DNA from: Bradyrhizobium sp. Rc3b | Lineage (GTDB): Bacteria; Pseudomonadota; Alphaproteobacteria; Rhizobiales; Xanthobacteraceae | Direction: 5' to 3' | Length of the DNA: 64,000 nucleotides | Assembly: GCF_900114915.1 (NCBI RefSeq) | Contig: NZ_FOUS01000003.1 | Coordinates: forward strand, 434,001-498,000 | Shown: one piece after another, positions 20,301-30,160 of the stretch | Layout of the letters: every line of letters starts with the position of its first letter | How positions within the stretch are numbered: the first letter of the stretch is position 1 | Position numbers and translations under genes: made by a program | The notes under the pieces: model-generated | Told to the model about the DNA's origin: nothing | The model's database searches: none | What the model saw: only the letters and a program-made list of their open reading frames with translations

Positions 20301-20601
20301 GGCGCTGAGCCGTGCGCTCACGGGCGCTTCCGACGAGCAGGGCCGGATCACCGCCGCGCTCGACGAATGGCGCGAGCGAGCCGCCGCAACCTTCCTGTCC
20401 GCCTATCGCGAAGCCATGACCGATCGACGGCTGTGGCCGGAGGATCGGCAATCCGCGGAAGGCCTGTTAAGGTTTTTCCTGCTTGATCAAGCCTTCGATG
20501 AAGTAGAGTACGAGCTGTCCAACCGGCCTGAGGGGCTCCATGCGCCGCTGACCGGACTGCTTCGCATTCTGTCCAGTGCCGGGAGCGAAGCCCATGCCTA
20601 A
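17308..20601 (+). CDS. treS: Trehalose synthase - maltokinase fusion
   Basis: A 1097-residue fusion. Residues 1 to about 560 are TreS (GH13), which interconverts trehalose and maltose: nucleophile D218 in [10 protein letters not shown], Glu in [12 protein letters not shown], Asp in [12 protein letters not shown]. Residues about 580-1097 are a maltokinase (Pep2/Mak) with the kinase-like motifs [11 protein letters not shown] and [13 protein letters not shown], which makes maltose-1-phosphate from maltose and ATP. The product feeds a GlgE reaction. The start ATG lies 11 bases after glgE behind AAGGGG, and the stop overlaps glgB by 8 bases. All catalytic residues I checked are present in both halves. 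Confidence 0.95.
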   Translation: MNVLSSVDTKKLEAAEIVDELWYKDAIIYQLHVKAFADSNNDGIGDFAGLTEKLPYLQELGVTALWLLPFYPSPGRDDGYDIADYGSVNPDFGTMKDFKRFIQEAQKRGLRVITELVVNHTSDQHKWFKRARRSHPGSSARNWYVWSDTDQKYQGTRIIFTDTEKSNWTWDHEAGAFYWHRFFSHQPDLNFDNPRVVSALIQVMKRWLDAGVDGFRLDAIPYLCEREGTSNENLPETHAIIKRLRHELDSYSKGKLLLAEANQWPEDVQEYFGRGDECHMAYHFPLMPRIYMAIAQEDRFPITDILRQTPDIPASCQWALFLRNHDELTLEMVTDVERDYLWTTYANDPRARINVGIRRRLAPLMDNDRRKIELMNSLLLSFPGTPIIYYGDEIGMGDNIYLGDRNGVRTPMQWSPDRNGGFSRCDPARLYAPLIMDPVYGYESVNVEAQSRSLSSLLSATKRLISVRKSTLAFGRGTMTFIRPANRAVLAYVRQYRDEVILCVANLSRAAQATELDLSPWKDRIPQEMLGRTRFPAIGELPYMITLGPYGFYWFQLQERDKSEPVTPRAVPEFETLVVPVNSNWVSLARERGVFERDVLPGFLSRTRWYPEHNPKQIKTTLTSAVPFCDIGDNRPWIAFFQKADQGAASRYVLPMQIEWVRFDRERFNPKALAAVRQGAREGTLLDVATDQIFIGLFLRNLSQNLVVEENNLRLEFKATSRFADYTIKEPERIRAIEQSNSTALVDNQYVAKLYRQLEGGINPEIEIGHYLTEVARFANTPALLGSVELVEGDQRSTLGVLHAYVENQGDGWTVTTGYLDRYIDEQRVLSAGEAPRETQEQAPYLHFIAQIGRRLGELHVALAAAEPHDLAPEPIGSAHAKRFVSDLKARAERIFERLADSRDGLREADRPLIDRLAAVRTSLPDHLNALLPSGIGGLSIRHHGDFRLGQTLIVKDDIFIIDFDGDPRLPLADKRRKAPAARDVAGLIRSIDLSVNAALSRALTGASDEQGRITAALDEWRERAAATFLSAYREAMTDRRLWPEDRQSAEGLLRFFLLDQAFDEVEYELSNRPEGLHAPLTGLLRILSSAGSEAHA

Positions 20602-22741
20602 ACTGCCTGCCGAGGCCTATGCGATCATCGAGGGCCGCCACTCCGACCCCTTCCACTATCTCGGGCTGCACCCCGAAGGCGATAAAAGCGTGGTGCGCGC
20701 TTTTCTCCCCGAGGCCTCAAATGTCGAGGCAGTTGGCGAGCATGGCGAAGTCGCTCCGCTCGACCGCGTGCATGATTCCGGCCTGTTCATCGGCGCCCTG
20801 CCCAATGGCTCGAAGCACTATCAGCTGCGCGCAAAATTCGGCGGCAACGTCGTCGAGTTTGAGGACGCCTACCGCTTTCCGCCGATCCTGACCGATTTCG
20901 ACCTCTATTTGCTCGGCGAAGGCACCGATCAGCGCCTCTACGACAAGCTCGGGGCGCATCCGATGCGGCTCGAGGGCATCGACGGCATCGGCTTCGTGGT
21001 ACTGGCCCCGAACGCACGCCGCGTTTCCGTGGTCGGCGATTTCAATTTCTGGGACGGACGGCGCCATCCGATGCGGGTGCGCGGCGCCGGGTATTGGGAA
21101 TTGTTCATTCCGCATGCCAAAGCCGGCGATCACTACAAGTTCGAGATCATCGGGCCGCACGGCCATCTGCTTCCGCTGAAATCAGACCCGATGGCCTTTG
21201 CCAGCGAAGTCCGTCCGAAGACGGCCTCCATCGTGCTCGACGAAACGCATTTGCCACGGCCACGCCCGGCGCCTGACGGCATCAACGCGCTGTCGGCGCC
21301 GATGTCGATCTATGAGGTGCATCTCGGCTCGTGGCGTCGCAAGAACGGCGATGAATGGCTGACCTATCGCGAGCTGGCCGAACAGTTGCCGGCCTATGCC
21401 CGCGACATGGGCTTCACCCATCTCGAATTCCTGCCCGTGAGCGAGCATCCCTTCGATGGCTCCTGGGGCTATCAGCCGACCGGCCTCTATGCGCCGACCA
21501 GCCGCTTCGGCACGCCGGAGGATTTTGCCGCCCTCGTCGATGCCTGCCACCGCGAGGGTGTCGGCGTGCTGCTCGATTGGGTGCCCGGTCACTTCCCCGA
21601 CGATCCGCACGGGCTCGGCAGTTTCGACGGCACCGCGCTCTACGAGCACGCCAACCCGCTCCAGGGCCGCCACCTCGACTGGGGCACCTTGATCTACAAT
21701 TACGGCCGCACCGAAGTGACTAACTTCCTGGTGTCGAACGCACTGTTCTGGATGGAGCGCTATGCGATCGACGGCTTACGCGTCGATGCCGTCGCGTCCA
21801 TGCTCTATCTCGACTACAGCCGGCCGCCCGGCGCCTGGATCCCGAACCAGTATGGCGGCCGCGAAAACATCGAGGCGATCAACTTCCTGCGCCGCTTCAA
21901 CACCGAGGTCTTCGCGCGCTTCCCGCAGGCGACCACGGCGGCCGAGGAGTCCACCGCATGGCCGCAGGTCTCGCGCCCCGTCGAGTTCGGCGGGCTCGGC
22001 TTCGGCTACAAGTGGAACATGGGCTGGATGCACGACACGCTGAACTACATCAGCAAGGACCCTGTTCACCGCAAGCACCATCACGGCGAGATCCTGTTCG
22101 GCCTGCACTACGCGTTCTCGGAAAACTTCATCCTGCCGTTGTCCCACGACGAGGTCGTGCACGGCAAGCGCTCGATCCTCGGCCGCATGCCCGGCGACGA
22201 GTGGCAGCGCTTTGCGAATTTGCGCGCCTATTACAGCTTCATGTTCGGCCATCCCGGCAAGAAGCTGTTGTTCATGGGCGCGGAAATCGCCCAAAGCCGC
22301 GAATGGAATCACGACCAGTCGCTCGACTGGCACCTGCTCGAATACAAGTATCATTCCGGCATTCAGTCACTGATCCGGGACCTCAACCGGCTCTATCGCG
22401 CGGTGCCGGCGCTGCACCAGATGGACTGCGACCAGGCCGGCTTCGAATGGCTGATCACGGATGACGCCAACCGCAACGTGTTCGCCTGGCTGCGCAAGGG
22501 ATTCGACGAGCAGGCGCGGTGTCTCGTCATCATCAACTTCTCACCCAATGTCTATCGCAACTATCGCGTTCGCGTGCCCTTTGCCGGCAAGTGGAAGGAA
22601 GTGTTCAATTCGGACTCCGCCCATTATGGCGGCAGCAATGTCGGGAACATCGGCGAGGTTCATGCCGTTGAAGGCAAGGCGCCCGAGCTCCGCCTCACCA
22701 TTCCGCCGCTCGCCGCGATCTTTCTCGTTCCGGAAAGCTGA
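20594..22741 (+). CDS. glgB: 1,4-alpha-glucan branching enzyme
   Basis: A 715-residue GH13 enzyme that introduces alpha-1,6 branches. Two N-terminal beta-sandwich (CBM48-like) modules precede the barrel, as in the long enteric form. Nucleophile D398 in [10 protein letters not shown], acid Glu in [11 protein letters not shown], third Asp in [11 protein letters not shown]. The ATG at 20594 overlaps the treS stop by 8 bases; a GTG at 20576 would add six residues. Followed by glgX after 3 bases. Confidence 0.96.
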   Translation: MPKLPAEAYAIIEGRHSDPFHYLGLHPEGDKSVVRAFLPEASNVEAVGEHGEVAPLDRVHDSGLFIGALPNGSKHYQLRAKFGGNVVEFEDAYRFPPILTDFDLYLLGEGTDQRLYDKLGAHPMRLEGIDGIGFVVLAPNARRVSVVGDFNFWDGRRHPMRVRGAGYWELFIPHAKAGDHYKFEIIGPHGHLLPLKSDPMAFASEVRPKTASIVLDETHLPRPRPAPDGINALSAPMSIYEVHLGSWRRKNGDEWLTYRELAEQLPAYARDMGFTHLEFLPVSEHPFDGSWGYQPTGLYAPTSRFGTPEDFAALVDACHREGVGVLLDWVPGHFPDDPHGLGSFDGTALYEHANPLQGRHLDWGTLIYNYGRTEVTNFLVSNALFWMERYAIDGLRVDAVASMLYLDYSRPPGAWIPNQYGGRENIEAINFLRRFNTEVFARFPQATTAAEESTAWPQVSRPVEFGGLGFGYKWNMGWMHDTLNYISKDPVHRKHHHGEILFGLHYAFSENFILPLSHDEVVHGKRSILGRMPGDEWQRFANLRAYYSFMFGHPGKKLLFMGAEIAQSREWNHDQSLDWHLLEYKYHSGIQSLIRDLNRLYRAVPALHQMDCDQAGFEWLITDDANRNVFAWLRKGFDEQARCLVIINFSPNVYRNYRVRVPFAGKWKEVFNSDSAHYGGSNVGNIGEVHAVEGKAPELRLTIPPLAAIFLVPES

Positions 22742-22744
22742 CAC

Positions 22745-24823
22745 ATGCGCCTGACTGCTGGATCGCCTGCACGCCTCGGCGCAAGCTGGGACGGACGCGG
22801 CACCAATTTCGCGCTGTTCTCCGCGAACGCACAGAAGGTGGAACTCTGCCTGTTCGACACGCAAGGCCGCCGCGAGCTCGAGCGCATCGAGCTGCCGGAA
22901 AGAACCGAGGATGTCTGGCACGGCTATCTCAACGACGTCTCGCCCGGCCAGCTCTACGGCTATCGCGTGCACGGCCCCTACGAGCCCGAGCACGGCCACC
23001 GGTTCAATGCGAACAAGTTGCTGCTCGATCCCTATGCCAAGCGGCTCGCGGGACGCCTGGTCTGGAGCGATGCGCATTTTGCCTACCGCACCGGGAGCCC
23101 GCGCGAGGATCTGTCCTTCGACCGGCGCGACAATGCCCGCGGCATGCCCAAGGCCGTCGTGGTCGACGAGACTTTCAACTGGGGCCGCCGCGAGATCCGT
23201 CCCAACATCCCCTGGGAAGACACCGTCATCTACGAGGCCCACGTCAAGGGTTTGACCCAGAAGCGCGACGACGTGCCGCCGAACCTGCGCGGCACCTATG
23301 GCGGGCTGTCTTCGCCGGCGATGATCGAGCACCTGAAGAAGCTCGGCGTCACCACGGTGGAGCTGCTGCCGGTGCACAGCTTCGTCGACGACCGCATCCT
23401 GGTCGAGAAGAAGCTAGCCAACTACTGGGGCTACAACTCACTCTCCTTCTTCGCGCCGGAGTTGCGCTACGCCCAGGACAATGCGCTCGACTCCTTCCGC
23501 ACCACGGTGGCGCGCCTGCACGATGCCGGCATCGAGGTGATGCTCGACGTCGTCTACAACCACACCGCCGAGGGCAACCATCTCGGCCCGACGCTGTGCT
23601 ACCGCGGCATCGACAACGCCTCCTATTACTGGCTCAACCGCGAGAACCCGCGCTATTACGATGACTTCACCGGCTGCGGCTCATCGGTGAATCTCACCCA
23701 TCCGCGCGTGCTGCAGATGGTGATGGATTCCCTGCGCTACTGGGTCGAGGTCTGCCACGTCGACGGCTTCCGCTTCGACCTCGCCACCACGCTCGCGCGC
23801 GGGCCGAACGGTTATGATCGCGGCATCTCGTTCCTGACCGCGATCCGCCAGGATCCGGTGCTTGCGGCCGTCAAGCTCGTCGCCGAACCCTGGGACCTCG
23901 GCCTTGGCGGCTATCAGGTCGGCGCATTCCCCTCGCAATGGTCGGAATGGAATGATCGCTATCGCAGCGCCATGCGCCGCTACTGGAGCGGCGAAGGCAG
24001 CCTGATCGGCGACATCTCCAGCCGGATGACGGCATCGTCCGACCTGTTCAACCATGACGGACGGCGGCCGCGCGCCAGCATCAATCACATCACCGTCCAT
24101 GACGGCTTCACGCTCGCCGATCTCTTCAGCTACAACGAGAAGCACAACGAGGCCAACGGCGAGGACAACCGCGACGGCTCCAACGACAACCACAGCAACA
24201 ATTGCGGTGTCGAGGGGCCGACCGATGATCCTCAGATCCTCGCCCTGCGCCGTCAGCTTCGCAAGAACGTGCTGGCTTGCCTGATGCTGGCGCAGGGCGT
24301 TCCGCTGATCCTCGCCGGCGACGAGGTCGGCAACTCGCAATCCGGCAACAACAACGCCTATTGCCAGGACAACGAGATCGGCTGGGTCGGCTGGGACAAT
24401 CTCGGCAAAGAGGGCGACGACATGGTCGATTTCGTTGGCCATCTCGCCGACATCCGCCGCCGGTTCTCGCAGCTTCGCAGCCATCGCTGGCTCGACGGCC
24501 GCCCCGCAGACGGCGTGTCGTACGGCGCATTGTGGCTGACACCTGCGGGCGACGAAATGACGGAGAACGACTGGAAATTCCCGGAGGGAAGATTCCTCTC
24601 CTATGTGATGGGCCCGGTGGAACCGGGTGGGGCCGCGATCTTTATCGTACTGAACGCCGCCCCCGAAGAGATCGCATTCAAATTGCCCAAAATGACCGAA
24701 TACAAGAGCTGGCAGCAGATCTTGAACACGACCGATGCCAAGCTGAATACGGTCGAGTTCCCGCCCGGGAGCGACAGCAAGGCGCCGCCGCGCTCGGTGC
24801 TCGCCTTCGCGGGGGCGCTATGA
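22745..24823 (+). CDS. glgX: Glycogen debranching enzyme GlgX
   Basis: A 692-residue GH13 isoamylase-type enzyme cutting alpha-1,6 branches of limit dextrin. N-terminal CBM48 domain (GASWDGRGTNFALFSANAQKV), nucleophile D345 in DGFRFDLATTL, Glu in LVAEPWDLG and Asp in TVHDGFTLADLFSYN. Released short chains are substrates for MalQ and for the TreY/TreZ pair that follows. The stop overlaps the treZ ATG (ATGA), implying coupled translation. Confidence 0.95.
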   Translation: MRLTAGSPARLGASWDGRGTNFALFSANAQKVELCLFDTQGRRELERIELPERTEDVWHGYLNDVSPGQLYGYRVHGPYEPEHGHRFNANKLLLDPYAKRLAGRLVWSDAHFAYRTGSPREDLSFDRRDNARGMPKAVVVDETFNWGRREIRPNIPWEDTVIYEAHVKGLTQKRDDVPPNLRGTYGGLSSPAMIEHLKKLGVTTVELLPVHSFVDDRILVEKKLANYWGYNSLSFFAPELRYAQDNALDSFRTTVARLHDAGIEVMLDVVYNHTAEGNHLGPTLCYRGIDNASYYWLNRENPRYYDDFTGCGSSVNLTHPRVLQMVMDSLRYWVEVCHVDGFRFDLATTLARGPNGYDRGISFLTAIRQDPVLAAVKLVAEPWDLGLGGYQVGAFPSQWSEWNDRYRSAMRRYWSGEGSLIGDISSRMTASSDLFNHDGRRPRASINHITVHDGFTLADLFSYNEKHNEANGEDNRDGSNDNHSNNCGVEGPTDDPQILALRRQLRKNVLACLMLAQGVPLILAGDEVGNSQSGNNNAYCQDNEIGWVGWDNLGKEGDDMVDFVGHLADIRRRFSQLRSHRWLDGRPADGVSYGALWLTPAGDEMTENDWKFPEGRFLSYVMGPVEPGGAAIFIVLNAAPEEIAFKLPKMTEYKSWQQILNTTDAKLNTVEFPPGSDSKAPPRSVLAFAGAL

Positions 24824-26568
24824 GGCCATCCTTCGGGGCGAGGCCGACAAAGGACGGCGTGTCGTTCCGCCTGTGGGCGCCTGGCGCGCGGCGTGTCGAC
24901 CTCCTGCTCGACCGAAGACACGCGATGCAGCGCCGGCAGGATGGCTGGTACGTGGCCGAGATTTCCGGCCTCACCGCCGGCAGTCCCTACAAGTTCAGGA
25001 TCGATGACGAGATCGAGGTACCCGATCCCGCCTCGGCCTTTCAGCCCGAGGATGTGTTCGGGCCGAGCCAGGTGATCGATCACGACGCCTTTTCGTGGCG
25101 TGCGCGCGATTGGCGCGGCCGCCCCTGGGAAGAGACGGTGCTGACCGAGACCCATGTCGGCACCTTCACCTCCGAAGGCACTTACCGCGCCATGATCGAC
25201 AAGCTCGATCATCTCGTCGCAACCGGCATCACCGCGCTGGAATTGATGCCGCTGGCCGATTTCGCCGGGCGCCGCGGCTGGGGCTATGACGGCGTGCTTT
25301 GGTATGCGCCCGACAGCGCCTATGGCCGGCCCGAGGACCTGAAGACGCTGATCGACGAAGCGCATCTGCGCGGCCTGATGGTGTTCCTCGACGTCGTCTA
25401 CAATCATTTCGGGCCCGAGGGGAATTATCTCGGCCGCTATGCGCCGGCCTTCTTCACCGATGCCCACACGCCCTGGGGCAGTGCGATCGACTATCGCGTG
25501 CCGCAGGTGCGCGCATTCGCGGTCGAGAATGCGCTGTCCTGGCTCAGCGACTACCGTTTCGACGGCCTGAGGCTGGATGCCGCCAATCACATCATGGCGA
25601 TCCCCGGCGAGCAATCGATGCTGCAGGACCTCAGCGTCGCCGCCGGCGAGCTTGCCAAGGCCACGGGGCGGCACATCCATCTCGTGCTGGAGAACGGCGA
25701 CAATCGCGCCAGCCTGCTCGACGCGGCGCAGGAGCCGCCGAACGGCAAATATCGGGGACAGTGGAACGACGACTATCACCACGTCTGGCACGTGATGCTG
25801 ACCGGCGAGCTCGCCGGATACTACGCGGATTATCAAACGCCGCGGCTCGATCTCGCCCGCGCGCTGGCCTCCGGCTTCGTCTACCAGGGCGAGGTTTCGG
25901 AGTTCTGGGGCAAGAAGCCGCGCGGCGAGCCGAGCGGCAAGCTGCCGCCGGCGACCTTCGTCAATTTCGTGCAAAACCACGACCAGATCGGCAACCGTCC
26001 GCTCGGCGACCGGCTCGAGAGCCTGGCATCATCGCAGCAGATCGAAGCGGCGCTTGCAGTGACACTACTCGCGCCGATGGTGCCGATGCTGTTTCAGGGC
26101 GAGGAATGGGGCTCCACGGCGCCTTTCCCGTTCTTCTGCGATTTCCACGGCGAACTCGCCGATGCCGTCCGCAAGGGGCGCAAGCAGGAATATGCCTGGG
26201 CTTACGAGAAGTACGGCGACGAGGTGCCCGACCCGCTCGATCCGGCAACGCTGCAATCAGCCGTGCTCGACTGGACCGGCCGCACGCCGCAGCAGGACGC
26301 GCGGCTCGCGCTGGTCCGGGAGCTGCTCGCGCTTCGCCGCAAGGAGATCATGCCGCGGCTGAGGGGCGCGAGCTTCGGCGAGGCCGAGGCGGCCGACAGC
26401 GGCCTGCTCACCGCGCATTGGCGCATGGGCGACGGCACGGTGCTTCGCCTGTCCGCCAACCTGTCGGACCAAGAAATCATCTCCAATGTCAGCGCGGGTA
26501 CGCCGATCTGGGGCGGCGACGGCGACCGGCTTGCCCCCTGGTCGGTGGTCTGGCGCCTCGGAGGTTAG
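24820..26568 (+). CDS. treZ: Malto-oligosyltrehalose trehalohydrolase
   Basis: A 582-residue GH13 enzyme that releases trehalose from the maltooligosyltrehalose made by TreY. N-terminal CBM48 module, then the barrel with nucleophile D253 in DGLRLDAANHI, Glu in HLVLENGDN and the NFVQNHDQIGNRPLGDRL segment diagnostic for TreZ. Starts within the glgX stop and ends one base before the treY start codon. Confidence 0.95.
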   Translation: MRPSFGARPTKDGVSFRLWAPGARRVDLLLDRRHAMQRRQDGWYVAEISGLTAGSPYKFRIDDEIEVPDPASAFQPEDVFGPSQVIDHDAFSWRARDWRGRPWEETVLTETHVGTFTSEGTYRAMIDKLDHLVATGITALELMPLADFAGRRGWGYDGVLWYAPDSAYGRPEDLKTLIDEAHLRGLMVFLDVVYNHFGPEGNYLGRYAPAFFTDAHTPWGSAIDYRVPQVRAFAVENALSWLSDYRFDGLRLDAANHIMAIPGEQSMLQDLSVAAGELAKATGRHIHLVLENGDNRASLLDAAQEPPNGKYRGQWNDDYHHVWHVMLTGELAGYYADYQTPRLDLARALASGFVYQGEVSEFWGKKPRGEPSGKLPPATFVNFVQNHDQIGNRPLGDRLESLASSQQIEAALAVTLLAPMVPMLFQGEEWGSTAPFPFFCDFHGELADAVRKGRKQEYAWAYEKYGDEVPDPLDPATLQSAVLDWTGRTPQQDARLALVRELLALRRKEIMPRLRGASFGEAEAADSGLLTAHWRMGDGTVLRLSANLSDQEIISNVSAGTPIWGGDGDRLAPWSVVWRLGG

Positions 26569-26569
26569 G

Positions 26570-29356
26570 ATGCCTCCCGCCATTCCGCTCGCGACCTACC
26601 GGCTTCAGCTCACCGCGGATTTCGATTTCGACAAGGCCGCCGCGGTGGTGCCCTATCTGAAAGCGCTGGGGATTACGCATCTCTATGCCTCGCCGGTGAT
26701 GAAGGCGCGCAAGGGCTCGACCCACGGCTACGACACCGTCGATCACAGCCAGTTCAGTCCGGAGCTTGGCGGCGAAGCCGGCTTCGCCCGGCTGAGCGAG
26801 GCGCTGACCAGGCACGACCTCGGCCTCATCATCGACTTCGTGCCCAACCATGTCGGCGTGCATTTCGCCGACAATCCCTGGTGGCTCGACGTGCTGGAAT
26901 GGGGCCAGGCTTCGCCCCACGCGGTCTCCTTCGACATCGATTGGGATCAGCTCGCCTACCGCGCCCGCGGCGGCGTGCTGCTGCCGATCCTGGGGGCGTC
27001 CTATGGCGAGGCGCTCGAGCGCGGCGACATCGAGCTGCGCTACGATCCGGACCAGGGAAGCTTTTCCGCCTGGTATTTCGAACATCGCCTGCCCGTCGCG
27101 CCGGAGCGCTATGGCGAGATGCTGCGCATGATCGTCAAGGAAGCGGGTGCCGCCGAGACGGAGGCCGGCAAGCGCCTGCTGTCGCTCGCAGCGCGCTATA
27201 CCGGATTACGCCGCCCCAACCGCAAGGAAGCCCCCGCGTTCAAGGCCGAGCTCAGGGAGATCCCTGGTGCTGCCGAAGTCATCGCACGGGGCCTTGCCGC
27301 CTATCGTGCCGCCAAGAACCGTCCCGCGCAGACGCTGGCGCTGCATCATCTGCTCGAACGCCAGCACTATAAGCTCGGGCACTGGCGGCTTGCCTCCAGC
27401 GATATCAACTATCGCCGCTTCTTCGATGTCAACGGGCTCGCCGGTCTGCGCGTCGAGGACGCGAGCACCTTCGCCGCCACGCACCGGCTGGTGAAGCAGC
27501 TCATCGCCAGCGGCAAGCTGCAGGGCATCCGGCTCGATCACATCGACGGCCTGCGCGATCCCGCGCAATATTGCCAGCGGCTGCGCCGGCTGGTGCGCGA
27601 CGCCCAAGGAAATACCAAGCCGTTTTATACGGTGATCGAAAAGATCCTGTGCGAGCACGAACGCCTGCCGCACTTCGCCGGGGTTCAGGGCACCACCGGC
27701 TATGAATGGATGAACGTCATCACCCATGCGCTGGTCGAGGCCGGGGGACTGGGGGCGCTGGACGAGACCTGGCGGCAGGTCAGCAACCGGCCGCCGCGGC
27801 TTGCGCCTTACGTCAAGGACGCCAAGCGGCGCGTGCTGGAGACGCTGCTCACCAGCGAATTCACCGTGCTGACCCGCCTGCTCGCGCGCATCGCCAACGG
27901 GCATTACTCGACGCGCGATTTCTCCGCCGACAGCCTGCGGCAGGCGCTCGAGCTCTATGTGCTGCATTTCCCGGTGTACCGCACCTATCTGACCAACAGC
28001 GGCCCGACCGCGCCCGACCGCAAGCTGATCGACGACACCATCGCGCGCGCCCGCGCGGAATGGTTCGCCGCGGACGAAGGCATCTTCGACTTCCTGCGCG
28101 ACGCGCTGACCATGGACCTGCTCAAGCCTGGCCGCCCCCCGCACAGCGCCCCGCGCGTGCGTCGTTTCGCGCTGAAGGTGCAGCAATTCACCGGACCGAT
28201 GATGGCGAAGTCGCTGGAGGACACCGCGTTCTATCAATTCCACCGGCTGCTCGCGCTGAACGAGGTCGGCGGCGATCCCGCCAGCACCGGGCTCACGATT
28301 TCCGCCTTCCACGAGACCATGCAGGCCCGCGCCAGGGAATGGCCGCTGGGAATGACGGCGACCGCCACCCACGACACCAAGCGCGGCGAGGACGCCCGCG
28401 CGCGCATCGCGGCGCTCAGCGAGATTCCCGGCGAATGGACCAGCGCAGTGGCGCGCTGGAAGGTGTTGAACGCGCCGCACCTCACGCTCCACGGCAATTA
28501 CCGCGCGCCGTCGGCGACGTTCGAATACATGCTCTACCAAACCCTGCTCGGAGCCTGGCCGCTGCACGGGCCGGTCGATGCCGGCTTCGTCGAGCGCATC
28601 CAGGCCTATGCGCTGAAGGCCGCGCGCGAGGGCAAGGAAGAGACGAGCTGGCTCAACCCGCATGAAGCCTATGAGAACGGCATCAAGAGCTTTATCGACA
28701 AGATCCTCGATCCTGCACTGTCAGGGGAATTCCTGGATTCGCTGCAAACGCTGGCCCGACGCGTGGCGCTGCTCGGCGCCTTGAATTCTCTAAGCCAGCT
28801 CACCCTCAAGGCGACGCTGCCCGGCGTGCCCGACTTCTACCAGGGCACCGAGTTCTGGGACCTGTCGCTGGTCGACCCCGACAACCGTCGCCCGGTCGAC
28901 TTTGGCGCGCGGCACGCGGCGCTGGATTCGTTGGACGATCCGGATTGGCGTGGCCTGATCAAGAGCTGGCCCGACGGCCTGCTCAAGCTGGCCTGGACAC
29001 GGCGTCTTCTCAAGCTGCGCAATGAACTCGCCGACGTCTTCGCTCAAGGCGACTATCAGCCGCTGGCGGTGCGCGGCGCACATGCCGACCATGTCATTGC
29101 CTTCGCCCGCCGTCATGGCCGCGCTGCGGCGATCGTCGTGGTCGGGCGTCAGTTCGCGCCGTTCACCCAAGCCGGCCGGGAATGGCCCACGCTGGAGGGA
29201 TTTGACGCGGCCGTCGATATCACAGGCTATGCCGCGACGGGCCTTGAGGGCCACGAACTGCCGGTCACCCAGGCTTTCCGCGATTTTCCCGCCGCTGTCA
29301 TCGAGGCCCGCACGGCAAGCGCCATCAGGCCCGCGCGGCCGCGCGTGCGCGCCTGA
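26570..29356 (+). CDS. treY: Malto-oligosyltrehalose synthase
   Basis: A 928-residue GH13 enzyme that turns the reducing end of a glucan into a trehalosyl unit by intramolecular transglycosylation. It starts with IPLATYRLQL and carries the nucleophile D323 in GIRLDHIDGL, Glu in TVIEKILCEHE and Asp in ATATHDTKRGED, plus the long insertions usual in TreY. GGAGG lies 5 bases upstream of the ATG. Last gene of the rightward cluster. With TreZ it makes trehalose from glucan, opposite in direction to TreS-maltokinase plus GlgE. Confidence 0.95.
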   Translation: MPPAIPLATYRLQLTADFDFDKAAAVVPYLKALGITHLYASPVMKARKGSTHGYDTVDHSQFSPELGGEAGFARLSEALTRHDLGLIIDFVPNHVGVHFADNPWWLDVLEWGQASPHAVSFDIDWDQLAYRARGGVLLPILGASYGEALERGDIELRYDPDQGSFSAWYFEHRLPVAPERYGEMLRMIVKEAGAAETEAGKRLLSLAARYTGLRRPNRKEAPAFKAELREIPGAAEVIARGLAAYRAAKNRPAQTLALHHLLERQHYKLGHWRLASSDINYRRFFDVNGLAGLRVEDASTFAATHRLVKQLIASGKLQGIRLDHIDGLRDPAQYCQRLRRLVRDAQGNTKPFYTVIEKILCEHERLPHFAGVQGTTGYEWMNVITHALVEAGGLGALDETWRQVSNRPPRLAPYVKDAKRRVLETLLTSEFTVLTRLLARIANGHYSTRDFSADSLRQALELYVLHFPVYRTYLTNSGPTAPDRKLIDDTIARARAEWFAADEGIFDFLRDALTMDLLKPGRPPHSAPRVRRFALKVQQFTGPMMAKSLEDTAFYQFHRLLALNEVGGDPASTGLTISAFHETMQARAREWPLGMTATATHDTKRGEDARARIAALSEIPGEWTSAVARWKVLNAPHLTLHGNYRAPSATFEYMLYQTLLGAWPLHGPVDAGFVERIQAYALKAAREGKEETSWLNPHEAYENGIKSFIDKILDPALSGEFLDSLQTLARRVALLGALNSLSQLTLKATLPGVPDFYQGTEFWDLSLVDPDNRRPVDFGARHAALDSLDDPDWRGLIKSWPDGLLKLAWTRRLLKLRNELADVFAQGDYQPLAVRGAHADHVIAFARRHGRAAAIVVVGRQFAPFTQAGREWPTLEGFDAAVDITGYAATGLEGHELPVTQAFRDFPAAVIEARTASAIRPARPRVRA

Positions 29357-29358
29357 AG

Positions 29359-29676
29359 CTACTTTCCGTCGTCCTTGGTCAGCAGCAACTGCCCGCGCTT
29401 CTTGATCGTGGCCTGCGCCATCTCGGCAAAGCGCTGCAACAGCCAGGGCAGCACCACCTGGACCTTGACATGGTCTTCAGCGACGTCGACCTGACCCGTC
29501 GCGATCTGCCCGAGCGCGCGAATGCGAAACGCCATGCTGTCGCCGGTCCAGCGCTCCTCCTCGACCTGCATCACCGGAATGCTGGCTGCCGCCCGGCCGA
29601 GCCCGGTCTTGAGCCGGCGCACCGCCTCCTCGCGGCCGAGACGGTGCGGAATAGAAACGACAAGCGGTGCTGACAT
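29359..29676 (-). CDS. Polyhydroxyalkanoic acid system family protein
   Basis: A 105-residue protein of the PHA-system family (N-terminal VVSIPHRLGREEAVRRLKTGLGRA, then alternating strands WTGDSMAFRIRALGQIATGQVDVAEDHVKVQV and a basic C-terminal helix). Small proteins of this group occur in PHA producers, but their mode of action is not settled; the fold resembles small ligand-binding or granule-associated domains. Convergent with treY, with 2 bases between stops. No PHA synthesis gene is in the window. Confidence 0.75.
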   Translation of the reverse strand: MSAPLVVSIPHRLGREEAVRRLKTGLGRAAASIPVMQVEEERWTGDSMAFRIRALGQIATGQVDVAEDHVKVQVVLPWLLQRFAEMAQATIKKRGQLLLTKDDGK

Positions 29677-29771
29677 GGCCCTGCCCCGTGATGATCAATC
29701 CTCACATAGTCATGCCGGACGAAGCGGCAAAGGTTCCATGCAACTTGGACCTGTGGCCCTGTTTCAAACCC

Positions 29772-29796
29772 GGAACTTAAAAACCTGCGGCAAGTT
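29772..29796 (+). promoter_or_regulatory. EcfG-like promoter upstream of the DUF3309 gene
   Basis: GGAAC (29772-29776) and AGTT (29793-29796) are 16 bases apart, one mismatch from GGAAC-N16/17-CGTT. The site is 60 bases before the ATG of the small gene at 29857 and in the right direction. The sequence is seen; the sigma factor is inferred. Confidence 0.45.
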
Positions 29797-29856
29797 GCCC
29801 TCGCACAAGGGGACAGGTGCAAACGACCCTTTCAACAAAGGGCTGAGGAGATTCGC

Positions 29857-30021
29857 ATGTCAATCGGTACGATCATTCTGATCATTCTGGTCATCGCCCT
29901 GCTCGGCGGCTTCAGCGGCATCGGCGGCGGCCCGTTCTACGGCACCGGCTATTACGGCGGCGGCGGCCTCGGGCTGGTCATCGTCATCCTGTTGATCCTG
30001 CTGCTGATGGGACGGATCTAG
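29857..30021 (+). CDS. DUF3309 family small membrane protein
   Basis: A 54-residue protein too short for most gene callers' default limits. It has an N-terminal hydrophobic helix (SIGTIILIILVIALLGG), a glycine/tyrosine-rich middle (FYGTGYYGGGG) and a second hydrophobic helix ending MGRI. This is the DUF3309 pattern. GAGGAG lies 6 bases upstream of the ATG. Function unknown; proteins like this are often stress-induced in Rhizobiales, which would fit the GGAAC-type promoter in front. Confidence 0.75.
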   Translation: MSIGTIILIILVIALLGGFSGIGGGPFYGTGYYGGGGLGLVIVILLILLLMGRI

Positions 30022-30032
30022 GACGAGAACTC

Positions 30033-30137
30033 GTAGGTGGGCAAAGGCGCTCTTGCGCCGTGCCCACCTATTCGTCGTAATGAAAAAGATTCGTTACAAC
30101 GAAAAGAACGTGGGCACTCTTCGCTTTGCCACCCTAC
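30033..30137. repeat. Dispersed inverted repeat, family A, copy 1
   Basis: Begins GTAGGTGGGCAAAGGCG and ends CTTTGCCACCCTAC, its approximate reverse complement; the inside also pairs (GCGCC-GTGCCCAC against GTGGGCAC). This copy has an extra inner hairpin (TTCGTCGTAATGAAA against TTCGTTACAACGAA) not present in the other two copies at 33880 and 61590. It lies between the convergent DUF3309 and ligD genes, where the folded RNA could end transcription in both directions. Confidence 0.75.
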
Positions 30138-30160
30138 GGGCGCGGTGCCCGGAGCGCGAC

